Source: Actinobacillus seminis | GTDB taxonomy: Bacteria > Pseudomonadota > Gammaproteobacteria > Enterobacterales > Pasteurellaceae | Direction of reading: 5' to 3' | Assembly (NCBI RefSeq): GCF_002263215.1 | Contig: NZ_NLFK01000004.1 | Coordinates: 62,001-126,000, forward strand | Length of the DNA stretch: 64,000 nt | Shown: positions 41,254-52,559 of the stretch, in pieces | How the letters are laid out: every line of letters starts with the position of its first letter | Numbering within the stretch: the first letter of the stretch is position 1 | Program-made: the position numbers and the translations under genes | Notes under the pieces: model-generated | Databases searched by the model: none | What the model saw: only the letters and a program-made list of their open reading frames with translations | What the model was told of the DNA's origin: nothing

Positions 41254-42621
41254 ATGTCTGAAATCATTTGGGATTTAGCATTAATTCAAAAATATAACTA
41301 TTCAGGACCGCGCTACACGTCTTATCCGACCGCGCTTGAATTTAATGAAAATTATACGGATGAGAATTTTAAACAGGCAGTAGCTCGTTATCCGAATCGC
41401 CCATTGTCGTTGTATGTGCATATTCCTTTTTGTCATAAACTATGTTATTTTTGCGCCTGTAATAAAGTTATCACCCGCCATCAGCATAAAGCCGATATTT
41501 ACCTGGATTATCTCGAAAAAGAAATTCAATATCGTGCGCCACTGTTTCGTGATCGTATTGCCACTCAAGTTCACTGGGGCGGCGGCACACCGACTTATTT
41601 AACCGAAGCGCAATCCTCCCGTCTGATGAATATGCTGCGAGAGCATTTTCACATTGCCGAGGAGGCTGAAATCAGCATTGAATTGGATCCGCGCGAAATT
41701 GAACTTTCCATGTTAGCGCATCTACGCCATTTGGGTTTTAACCGCATGAGTATGGGGGTGCAGGATTTCAATAAAGACGTACAGAAAGCAATAAACCGCG
41801 AACAAGACGAAGATTTTATCCGCGCTTTGCTGGTAAAAGCGCGAGAGCTGGGCTTTCAATCCACCAATTTGGATTTAATTTATGGCTTACCGTTGCAAAA
41901 TGTGGAAAGTTTTATGTTCACCTTGCAAAAAGTGATTGAATTAAATCCTGATCGGTTGAGTGTCTTTAATTACGCTCATCTACCGGCACGTTTTGCCGGA
42001 CAGGCAAAAATCAAAGCAGAACAATTGTTAGCCCCAGAGACAAAATTAACGATCCTGCAAAAAACGATCGAAACCTTAGGTAAAGCGGGTTACCGTTTTA
42101 TCGGCATGGACCATTTTGCCAAGCCGGATGACGAATTGGCGATTGCGCAGCAACAAGGGGTATTACACCGCAATTTCCAAGGCTACACCACGCAAGAAGA
42201 ATGTGATCTGTTAGGCTTAGGTGTTTCCGCTATCAGTTTATTGGGTGATACTTATGCACAAAACCAAAAAGAGCTGAAACATTATTATACTCAAGTGGAA
42301 AACAGCGGTATTGCCTTGCATAAAGGGTTAGTGATGAGCCAAGAAGATTGCCTGCGCCGTGATGTGATTAAGCAATTGATTTGTAATTTTAAATTGTGTT
42401 ATCAACCGATTGAACGGCAGTATCAAATTGATTTTAAAACCCATTTTGCTGAAGATTTAGCGTTACTGGCGCCATTGGCAAAAGACGGATTATTGGAGAT
42501 CGGCGAGCATGAAATGGTGGTTTCCGCTAAAGGACGTTTATTGATCCGCAATATTTGTTTATGTTTCGATACTTACTCCCGCCAACAAGCTAAAAGACAA
42601 CAATTCTCGCGTGTGATTTAA
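41254..42621 (+). CDS. hemN: oxygen-independent coproporphyrinogen III dehydrogenase
   Basis: 455 residues (E. coli 457). Radical SAM enzyme that turns coproporphyrinogen III into protoporphyrinogen IX without oxygen. The iron-sulfur motif is in IPFCHKLCYFCACNK near residue 58, followed by VHWGGGTPTYL and ISIELDPREI, as in true HemN rather than HemW. The C-terminal domain is full length. Follows yihI and the DUF2489 gene; hemE upstream in this window acts earlier in the same pathway. Confidence 0.95.
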   Translation: MSEIIWDLALIQKYNYSGPRYTSYPTALEFNENYTDENFKQAVARYPNRPLSLYVHIPFCHKLCYFCACNKVITRHQHKADIYLDYLEKEIQYRAPLFRDRIATQVHWGGGTPTYLTEAQSSRLMNMLREHFHIAEEAEISIELDPREIELSMLAHLRHLGFNRMSMGVQDFNKDVQKAINREQDEDFIRALLVKARELGFQSTNLDLIYGLPLQNVESFMFTLQKVIELNPDRLSVFNYAHLPARFAGQAKIKAEQLLAPETKLTILQKTIETLGKAGYRFIGMDHFAKPDDELAIAQQQGVLHRNFQGYTTQEECDLLGLGVSAISLLGDTYAQNQKELKHYYTQVENSGIALHKGLVMSQEDCLRRDVIKQLICNFKLCYQPIERQYQIDFKTHFAEDLALLAPLAKDGLLEIGEHEMVVSAKGRLLIRNICLCFDTYSRQQAKRQQFSRVI

Positions 42622-42753
42622 TTATTGTGGCAAAGTGCGGTGGAAATTTCCGGTATTACGTAGTGGTTGTAAGAAAGAGTGAAAATTTATAAAAAGTTTC
42701 TCCTATCAAAGTTAAATCATCAATAGTTTTCATTTAATTTTTTTCTTTTTTCC

Positions 42754-42781
42754 CTTGAAATTGAGTAAATCGATCTTACTT
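42754..42781 (+). promoter_or_regulatory. possible sigma-32 promoter of clpB
   Basis: CTTGAAA (42754-42760) is a perfect -35 for the heat-shock sigma factor, about 85 bases before clpB, but the expected CCCCATnT element is poorly matched (TCTTACTT after 13 bases). Support comes mainly from the gene it precedes. Confidence 0.4.
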
Positions 42782-42843
42782 ACCAGTCATGAATAGGATA
42801 TTTCATGAACAATAATGGGATATCGAATTAAGAGGAGAGTTTT

Positions 42844-45414
42844 ATGAATATTGAAAAATTTACTACCCGTTTCCAACAAGCGTTAGCGGAGTCACAGTCA
42901 TTGGCATTGGGCAAAAATCACCAATTTATCGAGCCGGTACATTTGATGTTGGCGTTGTTAAATCAAGAAAACGGATCAGTGGCGCCGATTTTAACGGCGG
43001 CGGGTGCAAACGTGGGGTTGTTGCGCAGTGAGGTCAATAGCGAAATTAACCGTTTACCACAAGTTTCCGGTACCGGTGGCGAGGTACAAATTTCCCGTCA
43101 TTTGGTTAACTTATTGAATTTATGCGATAAATTAGCGCAACAACAGCAAGATAAATTTATTTCTTCCGAGTTGTTTTTATTAGCAGCTTTGGAAGAACAG
43201 GGCAATTTAAAAGAGATTTTGCGTAAATGCGGAGTGCAAAAAGATTCTTTGCAACAAGCTATTCAGCAAGTACGAGGGGGACAACAAGTGAATGAGCAAA
43301 ATGCCGAAGAAAATCGTCAGGCGCTGGAAAAATATACTATCGATTTAACTGCCAGAGCGGAAAGCGGAAAATTGGATCCGGTGATTGGGCGTGATGATGA
43401 AATTCGTCGTACTATTCAAGTATTACAACGTCGCACAAAAAATAATCCGGTGCTAATTGGTGAACCGGGCGTGGGTAAAACCGCGATTGTGGAAGGCTTG
43501 GCGCAACGTATTGTGAATGGCGAAGTGCCGGAAGGGTTAAAAAACAAACGCGTGCTGTCCTTGGATATGGGCGCATTGATTGCCGGGGCGAAATACCGTG
43601 GAGATTTTGAAGAGCGGTTAAAAGCGGTGTTGAATGAACTTGCCAAAGAAGAAGGTCGCGTCATTTTATTTATTGATGAAATTCATACTATGGTGGGCGC
43701 CGGTAAAACTGACGGGGCAATGGATGCGGGCAACTTGCTGAAACCGTCGTTGGCGCGTGGGGAATTACATTGTGTGGGCGCGACAACCTTGGATGAGTAT
43801 CGTCAATATATTGAAAAAGATGCCGCACTTGAACGTCGTTTCCAAAAAGTGTTTGTAGATGAGCCGAGCGTGGAAGATACCATTGCGATTTTACGCGGGC
43901 TACAAGAACGTTACGAATTGCACCACCATGTGGAAATTACCGATCCGGCGATTGTAGCGGCGGCAACCCTTTCTCACCGTTATATTTCCGATCGTCAATT
44001 GCCGGATAAAGCCATTGATTTAATTGATGAAGCGGCATCCAGTATTCGTATGGAAATTGATTCCAAACCTTTGTCATTGGATCGTTTAGAACGACGTATC
44101 ATCCAGTTAAAACTGGAACAACAAGCGTTGAAAAAAGAAGAGGATGAAGCAAGTCGTAAACGTTTGCACATGTTGGAACAGGAACTCACAGAGAAAGAGC
44201 GGGAATATGCAGAATTGGAAGACGTATGGAAAAGCGAAAAAGCGGCACTTTCCGGCTCACAACATATTAAAGAAAAATTAGAAGATGTGCGGATGCAAAT
44301 GGAACAAGCTCGTCGCGTCGGCGATTTGAATAAAATGTCCGAATTGCAATATGGGCGCATTCCGGAATTAGAAAAACAATTGGCGCAAGCGGAATTAGCG
44401 AGTGGCAAAGAGATGACCTTGTTGCGTTATCGTGTGACCGATGAGGAAATTGCCGAGGTGCTTTCTCGTGCGACAGGTATTCCGGTCTCGCGTATGATGG
44501 AGGGCGAAAAAGAAAAATTGTTGCGCATGGAGCAAGCCTTGCATCAACGGGTTGTTGGTCAACATGAAGCGGTGGAGGCGGTGGCGAATGCCATTCGTCG
44601 TAGTCGCGCCGGACTTTCCGATCCAAATCGTCCGATTGGTTCTTTCTTATTCTTAGGACCGACCGGTGTAGGGAAAACCGAATTATGCAAAACCTTGGCA
44701 AACTTCCTCTTTGACGACGAAAATGCTATGGTGCGTATTGATATGTCTGAATTTATGGAAAAACACAGCGTTTCCCGTTTGGTTGGTGCGCCTCCGGGTT
44801 ATGTGGGCTATGAAGAAGGCGGTTATTTAACCGAAGCGGTACGTCGTCGCCCTTATTCGGTGATTTTGCTGGATGAAGTGGAAAAAGCGTATCATGATGT
44901 GTTCAATATTTTATTACAAGTGTTGGATGACGGACGTTTGACCGACGGTCAAGGTCGTACCGTAGATTTCCGCAATACTGTCGTGATCATGACCTCTAAT
45001 TTAGGTTCTGATTTAATTCAAGAAAATCGCGCGTTGGGTTATGAGGGCATGAAAGAAGTCGTAATGTCGGTGGTAAGCAGGCATTTCCGTCCGGAATTCA
45101 TCAACCGGATTGATGAGACTGTCGTATTCCATCCGTTGGGCAAAGAAAACATCCGTGCGATTGCATCAATTCAGTTGCAACGTTTGGTTAAACGTATGGA
45201 AACCCATGGCTATCAATTGCAATTTAGTGATGCCGTATTGGATTTTATCGGTGAAGTCGGTTATGACCCGATTTATGGTGCAAGACCGTTGAAACGGGCA
45301 ATTCAACAAGAAGTGGAAAATCCGCTTTCGCAAGCAATTTTATCCGGCAAAGTTATTCCGAGTAAATTGATTACTATTGACTATGTTGACGGAAATATTG
45401 TGACACAACAATAA
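42844..45414 (+). CDS. clpB: ATP-dependent disaggregase ClpB
   Basis: 856 residues (E. coli 857). Hexameric AAA+ chaperone that pulls proteins out of aggregates with DnaK. N-domain, first AAA module with Walker A GEPGVGKT near 205, a long coiled-coil middle domain (about 400-530, rich in E/K/R), and second module with Walker A GPTGVGKT near 605 and the substrate loop region [13 protein letters not shown]. The end shows [30 protein letters not shown] precedes the ATG. Likely heat-shock regulated. Confidence 0.97.
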   Translation: MNIEKFTTRFQQALAESQSLALGKNHQFIEPVHLMLALLNQENGSVAPILTAAGANVGLLRSEVNSEINRLPQVSGTGGEVQISRHLVNLLNLCDKLAQQQQDKFISSELFLLAALEEQGNLKEILRKCGVQKDSLQQAIQQVRGGQQVNEQNAEENRQALEKYTIDLTARAESGKLDPVIGRDDEIRRTIQVLQRRTKNNPVLIGEPGVGKTAIVEGLAQRIVNGEVPEGLKNKRVLSLDMGALIAGAKYRGDFEERLKAVLNELAKEEGRVILFIDEIHTMVGAGKTDGAMDAGNLLKPSLARGELHCVGATTLDEYRQYIEKDAALERRFQKVFVDEPSVEDTIAILRGLQERYELHHHVEITDPAIVAAATLSHRYISDRQLPDKAIDLIDEAASSIRMEIDSKPLSLDRLERRIIQLKLEQQALKKEEDEASRKRLHMLEQELTEKEREYAELEDVWKSEKAALSGSQHIKEKLEDVRMQMEQARRVGDLNKMSELQYGRIPELEKQLAQAELASGKEMTLLRYRVTDEEIAEVLSRATGIPVSRMMEGEKEKLLRMEQALHQRVVGQHEAVEAVANAIRRSRAGLSDPNRPIGSFLFLGPTGVGKTELCKTLANFLFDDENAMVRIDMSEFMEKHSVSRLVGAPPGYVGYEEGGYLTEAVRRRPYSVILLDEVEKAYHDVFNILLQVLDDGRLTDGQGRTVDFRNTVVIMTSNLGSDLIQENRALGYEGMKEVVMSVVSRHFRPEFINRIDETVVFHPLGKENIRAIASIQLQRLVKRMETHGYQLQFSDAVLDFIGEVGYDPIYGARPLKRAIQQEVENPLSQAILSGKVIPSKLITIDYVDGNIVTQQ

Positions 45415-45430
45415 AATCCTGCCAAAATTG

Positions 45431-45466
45431 ACCGCACTTAATTGAGTTATTAAGTGCGGTTTTTTA
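45431..45466 (+). terminator. terminator of clpB made of an inverted uptake-signal pair
   Basis: ACCGCACTTAAT (45431-45442) pairs with ATTAAGTGCGGT (45449-45460), followed by TTTTTTAT. A textbook Pasteurellaceae terminator formed from two opposed uptake signals. Confidence 0.9.
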
Positions 45467-45681
45467 TATGAAAAATAAAACCCCGTCCTTGAGGACACAA
45501 GGTTAAGGGATGAGTCCTCACAAAGTAACCTCTCAAAAAAATCCTCCCATTAAAACGACACCCCCCAAAAAAACGCTTGAAAGTCGGGGGCTAATATTCT
45601 GATTATTTTTCTTTGCTGACCGCACTGAGGTTCGTGCAGGTTTCAAAGCAGATATCAGCACTATTCAATAAGAGAATTTCT

Positions 45682-45900
45682 ATGAACAAAATCTTCAAAA
45701 CCAAAAACGATGTGACCACCGGTCAAACCAAAGTAATTTCCGAATTAGCCAACAACAGCCAAGTGGCAAGCAGTTCGGGGGAAAAGCCGAAGTGCGGTCA
45801 AATTGCGGGGCGTTTTGCGCTGTCTTTTTTTAGGGCTTTTTGTAATGGTGAATGTGGCACAGGCGGCATGGCTTTATTTGGAAAATGGTTGTGTGGGTAG
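45682..45900 (+). pseudogene. TAA-2 segment 1: extended signal peptide
   Basis: Encodes the extended signal peptide region typical of large type V autotransporters (MNKIFKTKNDVTTGQTKVIS...), then slips out of phase in a T7 run at 45825-45831. One T fewer gives ...RFALSFLGLFVMVNVAQA, a normal hydrophobic core and cleavage site. As written only a nonsense tail of about 24 residues follows. Confidence 0.7.
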
Positions 45901-46504
45901 CCAATTAAATGATAATGGATTGAATGAATCAACAATAGCTACGTATGAGGCGTGGAATAGTGGTATAAGTAAAGATAAAGAGATGATATTACTGTCAAGT
46001 GCCAAAAATAAAACGGGAGAGAAAACCAAATATACCAATAAAGATTTTGATTACACCGTTGTCATTGGTTCTCGTGCTGTTGGGGGTGGCAAAGGAGCAA
46101 CCAGTATCGGTTATCGGGCGATTGTGGGGATCAATGAAAGTAATGTTGATCCAAATACACCTCACGAAGGCACCGCCGTGGGCTATCGATCCTTTGCAAG
46201 AGGAAAAGAATCCACCGCACTTGGTAATGATGTGGTGGCGTGGGGAGATAGTGCGATTGCCATCGGGTCGGATAATGTGCCTAACAGTAAAAAAGGGTTA
46301 AGTAAAGATGTCTGGAAACTCTACTATGATAATCGAAAAGATTTTAACTATACCAATGAATATGCCGCAGTAAAAGAAGTAAATAGTGATTATTCTAAAT
46401 ATATTGCAGACCCTACTAAATTCAAAACCCATACTTGGGCGAGAGGAAATGGAGCCATTGCAATCGGCTCTCGATCGCCTATGGTAATTTCTCAACCGCA
46501 CTAG
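45803..46504 (+). pseudogene. TAA-2 segment 2: signal core and first head repeats
   Basis: In-phase continuation of the signal core and the mature N terminus, with VVIGSRAVGGGKGATSIGYR, AVGYRSFARG and ALGNDVVAWG head repeats and an aromatic insert (KDVWKLYYDNRKDFNYTNEY) that parallels TAA-1 (DTWLLFRHDRENFNYT). The phase is lost near 46471-46476, where GSR should continue into IAYGNFSTALGTF. Confidence 0.7.
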
Positions 46505-47472
46505 GAACCTTTGCGGTCGCCAATAAAGATTATTCGATCGCACTAGGGGCGGATACGATTGCATTTGGAACAAGATCATTAGCTATCGGGAATGAAGCCT
46601 ATGTCTATGCGAATAATTCAGTAGGGATAGGGAATAAAGTACAAGCGATCAATAATGGTTCTATGGTCTTGGGTAAAGATGCGTATGCTGCCAGTCAAGG
46701 TTCGGTTGCATTAGGAGATAATGTATTTGCTAATGTAGTAATGTCAGATAAATTTGAAGATTTAACAGCTTTATATGAAGGACAATCAGAATATTCTGAA
46801 TTAAATAAATTTTTTGAAAATTATATGGTAGATAAAGATGGGGCTAAAACAACCGAAATCACTAAGGCTGTAAAAATTTTATATCCATATAGAGATAAAA
46901 TAGCTATTAATGGAGAGCTTCAAGAGGGGACAGGAGAAACTAAGGCAAAACAAGCAAAAGATAGTGCAGGATTACATAACCAAGGCGCGATAGTAATAGG
47001 GTCATATACAACCGCACTTGGCGATAATGCATTAGCGATGGGAAGATATGCCTATGCAAAAGGGGATAGAGCATTTGCCATAGGGCAAGCTGCTTATGCG
47101 AGGGATAATGAATCATTTGCAATAGGATACGGTTCTAAGTCGATGGGCGAGCAATCTATGTCAATAGGGACATTATCAAGAGTAGATGGAAAACAATCGA
47201 TCGCTTTAGGCGTTAGAGCAAGCGTATTAAAGAATGCTCATTCAGAGATAAATAATGCATTGGCTTTGGGAAATGAAACAAAAGCTACAATGGATAATTC
47301 CGTTGCCTTGGGCTATAAATCAAATACAAAATATTATTACAAAGATGATACGGATAAAACAACGGCAACGTTAAGTGGAAAAGACGCCATTGATTTAGAG
47401 CCCTATATTCCGGAGGGTTCAAGCTATAATTTAAAAACCGATAAAGCAGCGGGTATCATGTCAGTAGGTTGA
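46435..47472 (+). pseudogene. TAA-2 segment 3: main head
   Basis: Real phase begins at about 46472 with IAYGNFSTALGTFAVANKDY and a long series of 14-16 residue head repeats (SIALGADTIAFG, SLAIGNEAYVYA, SVALGDNVFA and others). Ends at a TGA (47470-47472) directly before DKTDSELGLRRIVGVAPG in the same phase, so this is a nonsense change, probably TGG to TGA. Confidence 0.7.
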
Positions 47473-48696
47473 GATAAAACTGATAGTGAATTAGGATTAA
47501 GAAGAATCGTCGGCGTCGCGCCGGGGGCGTTGGACTCCGATGTTGCCACTATCGGGCAATTAAAAGCCTTAGAATATGTAAAAAGAGAAAGCTTAGTCGT
47601 TTACTATACGGAAGATAATGGAAAAATATATAAATTAGTTAAAGGAACAGATGGAAAATTCTACAAGGTCAATACCAAAAATGGCACACCATTAGATAAA
47701 CAAGAAATTCCAAAAGAAAAAGTATTAGTTGGGGCTAAAGGGCATAACGAGAAGATACAATACATAGATGCTGATAAACAAATTGCGGACATAGGAGAAA
47801 AGATAAGATTCGGGCATTTAGCCGATGGCAAGATTTCGCAAACTTCCGATCAGGCAGTGACGGGTAAGCAGCTGAAAAGAGTTGGTGATTTATTAGGATT
47901 AGATGTTAATAGAGATAAAACAAATTTCAATGACATTACTTTTGATGCTGTAGAATACATTGATAATCCACCACATACTGCCGGAGTTAGAAAAAACTTT
48001 AAAGAAGCTTTAACAGATACAATTAGTGCGATTAATAAAGGGTATAAGTTTATTGATGATGATCCGCAAAATTCGGCTAAAGATACACCTTTTTATTTGG
48101 GATCCACAATAAAAATTGTGGCGGGCGATATTTCATCAAACAATCAAAAAACTCATTTAGGTAAAAACCTCAAAACGCAATTTACCAATGACAGTGGGAC
48201 AGCGAAATTTGAAATCGGCTTAAAAGACGACCCAACCTTTAAAACAGTCACGATTGAACAAACCCCAACTCAAGATAACGAGGCGGCTACTGTGAAATAC
48301 GTTAAAGATGAATTGGCAAAAGGAGCTACAAAATTTGACGTTGAAGGAAATACGGGAACGAAATTTACCGTTAGTAACAGCTTGAAAATTAAGGGCAGCA
48401 AGGAAGATACAGCAAACGTTTCTCATAGAAACATTACCACAGAGGCGAAAAATACCGATTCTACCGTGGAAATTGCGTTGAATGAGAATTTGAAAGAGAT
48501 GAACTCCATTACCGGTAAAAAAGTTCCTGGCGGCAGTAATAATTTTGTCAGTTCTGAGATTAAATTTAATGAAAAAGGTGCCGGTAATAAAAAAATACCA
48601 ACGTGGTTATCATTTCAAACGGAGCAAAATATACCTTTGATCCGCAAGGATTCCATATGGGTAATAAACAAATCACCGCACTTGCCAGCGATTTGA
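47473..48696 (+). pseudogene. TAA-2 segment 4: connector and stalk
   Basis: Continues the same phase after the TGA: head-neck connector RRIVGVAPGALDSDVATIGQ, then a stalk with YYTEDNGKIYKLVKGTDGKF (a counterpart of YYTEDGKKIVKVKENKDGKD in TAA-1) and FKEALTDTISAINKGYKFID. Phase is lost in an A7 run at 48589-48595; eight A would give NKKNTNVVIISNGAKYTFDP. Confidence 0.7.
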
Positions 48697-49445
48697 ATGG
48701 GCAAGACGCGGCAGTTGATAATGTCCTTAATGGAACAGTTATGAATGGTGATAGCAAGGATAATGCCGTCAATATTACAGACTTATCCAACGTGGCGAAA
48801 GCGATTGTGGAAAAAGGACTGAAATTTGCCGGAGATTCCGGCACTGAAATCACCCGTAAATTGGGCGAAAAAATCACCATTAAAGGCAATGGTACGGATC
48901 TGACTTCTAAGACTGATAGCAACAAAGGGGAAATTACCTTTACTTTGCACAAAGCAACAAGCATTGATGACAATACGGCAACAAATAGCAATAAAGACAA
49001 AGTTGTCACCGCCGGAGCGGTTAAAAATTATCTGGATTCGAAAATTGATGGGATTAGTACAACCTTAGGGTTAGAGGCGGATAATTCTAAAAATAGCGGT
49101 CCGACCGGTAAAGTGAATTTGAAAAACGAAAAACTTAAAGTGGCAGGAACGAGTGATGAAATTGAGACAAAAGTGGAGCAGGATAAACAAAGTATTACTC
49201 TCAGTTTTGCCCAAAATACCAAAAACAAATTAGGCATGATTACGGTGGATGGCGATAAGCTCGCATTGGGTAAAAATGCAAAAACTGTCGATAAAATGAC
49301 CGAGCCTAAAGAAGCAATAGCTGAAAATATAAAGGCTATTAATAAAGGTCTTACATTTAAAGGCAATGAATTAACAAAAAAACAGCCGCAAAAACTACAA
49401 GAAACTACATTGCAACTGGGGGGGGAAAACAGTCACTATCGATAG
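48596..49445 (+). pseudogene. TAA-2 segment 5: stalk
   Basis: Stalk modules with NKQITALASDLNGQDAAVDN, SNVAKAIVEKGLKFAGDSGT and AGAVKNYLDSKIDG. Ends out of phase after a G8 run at 49418-49425; with seven G the reading is LGGKTVTIDSSESVHGKS and continues on. Confidence 0.7.
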
Positions 49446-49608
49446 CTCAGAAAGTGTCCATGGAAAATCAAAAGATACAGATGGAGGACTTCATGTTCTT
49501 AGAGAAAATGATATCAAAGTATCCGTCAAACCTACTGAAAATAGTGTAGGTAGTGGAACTATTATATTAACGTTAAATAAATCGACAAAAGTAACTGAAG
49601 AGGATTAA
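49426..49608 (+). pseudogene. TAA-2 segment 6: short stalk piece ending at TAA
   Basis: In the restored phase this stretch reads TVTIDSSESVHGKSKDTDGG and LTLNKSTKVTEED, then TAA (49606-49608). The codons after it (RVVTFKAVAEELKK) are in the same phase as the next segment, so the TAA interrupts the gene. Confidence 0.6.
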
Positions 49609-51111
49609 AGAGTTGTTACCTTTAAAGCGGTAGCGGAAGAGTTGAAAAAATACACCTCAACAGAGACTTTAGATAAAGATTTCTTGAAAGTCGACGGGTC
49701 GAATATTGACGATAAAAAATCTGAGTTTGGAAAAAATGTCGGTATTGACAAAATAAACCTTAGCAATCCAAAAAGTAGTACGGAATTAGTACAGGCTAAA
49801 GCGGTGATTGATTACCTAAAAGGCACAGGGGAAAATTCGGTCAAAATATCAGACAATGCTAAGACTGTTGCAACAGGGAAAGGTTCGATTGCCATTTCCA
49901 TAGGTAAAGGAAGTATTGTAACAGGTGCATCATCAATAGCATTGGGAGAAAATAATAAGGTATTAGAAGCACAATCTGATAACGAGATCAAAGGGCGGGA
50001 TACTATTGCTATCGGTTCCCGCATAAAATCAGCTGTTTCAAATGCCATCATCTTAGAAAATGATTCAGAGGGAGAAGAAAACACCGTCTCTGTTGGCGGA
50101 TACGCACCGGGTAAACAAAGACGAATTATCAATGTCTCTGATCCTACTAAAGCAAATGACGCCGCCAATAAAAATTACGTGGACGGTATGTTGAAAAAAG
50201 CTAAAGAAGAGGCGAATAAAACCGCGATGAAGTATGATGATAGCAAAAACGTGATAACTTTAGGCGGGAAAAATTCTCAGCATGCCCCGGTGGTGATTGA
50301 TAACTTGCGTTCAGGATTGGGCATTGATGATATTAAAAATGGCGGTATTGCTTCAGCGAAACAAGGTAAAACCCTTGATTTAGTGAAAAAGTTAGTGGCA
50401 GGTGAGCTGGATAAAAATTCCTTGCATAAAGCGGTCAATGTTGCCGATTTGAAAGCGCTTGCGACAGCGGGATTAAACTTTGCAGGCAATAACAGTGATA
50501 GCCTTGTTCACAAAAACTTAGGTGAAACATTAGAGATCGTCGGGCAGGGTTTAAAGAAAGAAAAAGCGGCTGATTTTAAAGGCACGGACGGTAATATTGC
50601 GGTGAAAGCCGATAGCACGAAGACCAAATTAGAGGTCTCCCTCAGTGAGGATTTAAAAGGCTTAAAATCCGCCGAGTTTAAGAACGACAAAGGCACGGTA
50701 AATATTCAAGGTGATGAAATCGCCTTGAAAGATAAAGACGGTAAAGCAATCATTGCAACCTTAAACGATAAAGGGTTAACCGTGGGCAATAGTACTAATA
50801 ACACCGACAAAACCCACACTGTTTATGGTAAAAACGGTGTAACCGTACATGGCAAAGACGGTAAAAGTGCGGTCAGTTTAACGACCAAAAACGAAAACGG
50901 TAAAGAGACAGCGACCCTAGCTTTTAGTAAAGGTGCTGATGGTAAATATATAGGTGCGATTACCGGACTTGCTGATTTAGATGATAAGTCTGACGGTTCA
51001 AGTGTAGCGAATAAAAATTATGTGGACGACAAAGTGCAATCCATTAATGGCAACCGTCCGTTTGTTTACTATCTGGACGGAAAAAAAAGTGGTGAAAGGG
51101 CAAGACGGTAA
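49609..51111 (+). pseudogene. TAA-2 segment 7: second head and stalk
   Basis: Carries a second small head (GKGSIAISIGKGSIVTGASS, IALGENNKVL, TIAIGSRIKS), a connector (RRIINVSDPTKANDAANKNY), and stalk modules (LGETLEIVGQGLKKEKAADF) that recur in TAA-1. Phase is lost in an A8 run at 51081-51088; seven A would give DGKKVVKGQDGNFHKEG. Confidence 0.7.
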
Positions 51112-51919
51112 CTTCCATAAAGAGGGTAAGCCGGATGAAAAACTTTCTGTCGACGAAGTGAAAAAAGTCGTGATCAAAGCCGATCCGACCGCCACGCCGA
51201 TAGGTATTAGCAACGTAGCAAGCGGTTTGGGATTGCCAGCCCCTGAAACGGATCCTCAAAAAGCCGCTGAAGCAAAGCAAAAAACCGCCGAGTTAACGAA
51301 AGCGGTTGAGTACAGCATGAAAGAGGTGGCTCAAAAAGCCAAAGAGCTTTCTGAAAAAGTTCAAAACGTGACGGATTTGAAACAGACGGTGAGCGTATTG
51401 AAACAGGCGATCGAGGCAACGCCGGAGGGACCTGCGAAAGCGAATGTTGCAAAACAGCTTACTGACAGTGAGGGAAAACTGGTCGAGGCTCAAAAAGCTC
51501 TTGATACCGCCAAAGCCGGTTTAAACAAGGCACGTCAAGATTTAGCCAAGGCGAATGATGCCTATGAGAAAAACTATGAGGGTTATGCGAAAGTTGCCGA
51601 TTTAGTCAGTGCGGATAGCCAAGCCGATCTTAGCAACGTTGCCACAATCGCTGACTTACAGGCGGTAGCGAAATCCGGTATGAAGTTCAAGGGCAACGAC
51701 GGTATGGAAGCCCGTACCCCGTTAAGCGGCACCTTAGAAATCAAAGGCGAGGGAGGAACATTTGACAGCTCCGCCGCGGGCAATATCAAAGTGGAAATGG
51801 CTAAAGACGGTAAAGGCTTGGAAGTCAAATTGTCCGATACGTTGAAAAACATGACGTTTTTTGAGACCAAAGAAACCGCAGAGGGGAATAAATCCTGTCG
51901 GATTACGGGTAACTCATAA
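51089..51919 (+). pseudogene. TAA-2 segment 8: coiled-coil stalk
   Basis: VVKGQDGNFHKEGKPDEKLS, then a long heptad-like helix (about 51250-51590) rich in A/E/K/Q (SMKEVAQKAKELSEKVQNVT), a neck (DLSNVATIADLQAVAKSGMK) and FFETKETAEGNKS. A deletion near 51893-51899 shifts phase before GLRVTHKDGK. Confidence 0.7.
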
Positions 51920-52400
51920 AGACGGCAAATCGGCACAATATGGGGTAGACGGCGTGAGATTGACTGACGGTAAGCACAGTGCGACTTTGACGCCAAGCGG
52001 ATTAACCTTGACCAACCCGCAAGGACAGCGTATCGAGATTGACGGGGCAAAAGGAGAAATCAGAGTACCGGATTTAACGCCGAACTCTTCACCGAATGCC
52101 GTGGCTCACAAGGGGGATGTGGATAGCCTGCATTCACATACCGCACATAAATTGGAAACCACCGATAAAAACCTAAGAGCAGGGATTGCAGGGGCAAATG
52201 CTGCTGCCGGGTTACCGGTATCGAACCTTCCCGGAAAATCGGTGTTGTCGGTTGCGGCAGGGAGCTATCGAGGTGAAAATGCGGTTGCGGTGGGGTATTC
52301 AAAAACCAGTGACAACGGTAACATTATGTTGAAATTACAAGGAAACAGTAATTCAAGAGGACATGTGGGCGGAGCAGTCGGTTTAGGCTGGCAGTGGTAA
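51893..52400 (+). pseudogene. TAA-2 segment 9: last stalk and membrane anchor
   Basis: From GLRVTHKDGKSAQYGVDGVR, through a short TLTPSGLTLTNPQGQRIEID module, to the YadA-type anchor: DKNLRAGIAGANAAAGLPVS, PGKSVLSVAAGSYRGENAVA and the strand-rich end GLGWQW. Closely parallels the anchor of TAA-1. No signal peptide of its own. Confidence 0.75.
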
Positions 52401-52559
52401 TCTATACACGAGTGATTTATTGCGTGTTTTTAGGTTTACAACCGCAGATTTTAGGGGGACTCTTAGTAGTATACTTTCGGTCTCCCAAAAATCGGTCCGT
52501 CTAAACGGAACGAAAAATATACGGGGAAAAGGGGATCAACATTTTGGAAGTTGTATTTT

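Larger units (their letters stand above)
45682..52400 (+). pseudogene. trimeric autotransporter adhesin TAA-2, multiply disrupted
   Basis: A 6.7 kb gene for a second YadA/Hia-type adhesin, opposite in direction to TAA-1. The ATG at 45682 follows AAGAGAATTTCT and opens an extended signal peptide (MNKIFKTKNDVTTGQTKVISELA), then a hydrophobic core (FLGLFVMVNVAQA), YadA-like head repeats, connectors (RRIVGVAPGALDSDVATIGQ), stalk modules, a second head near 49860-50060, and an anchor ending GGAVGLGWQW. Lesions: T7 at 45825-45831; short deletion near 46471-46476; TGA at 47470-47472; A7 at 48589-48595; G8 at 49418-49425; TAA at 49606-49608; A8 at 51081-51088; deletion near 51893-51899. The correct sequence continues across each. 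Not expressible as one chain as written. Confidence 0.9.
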
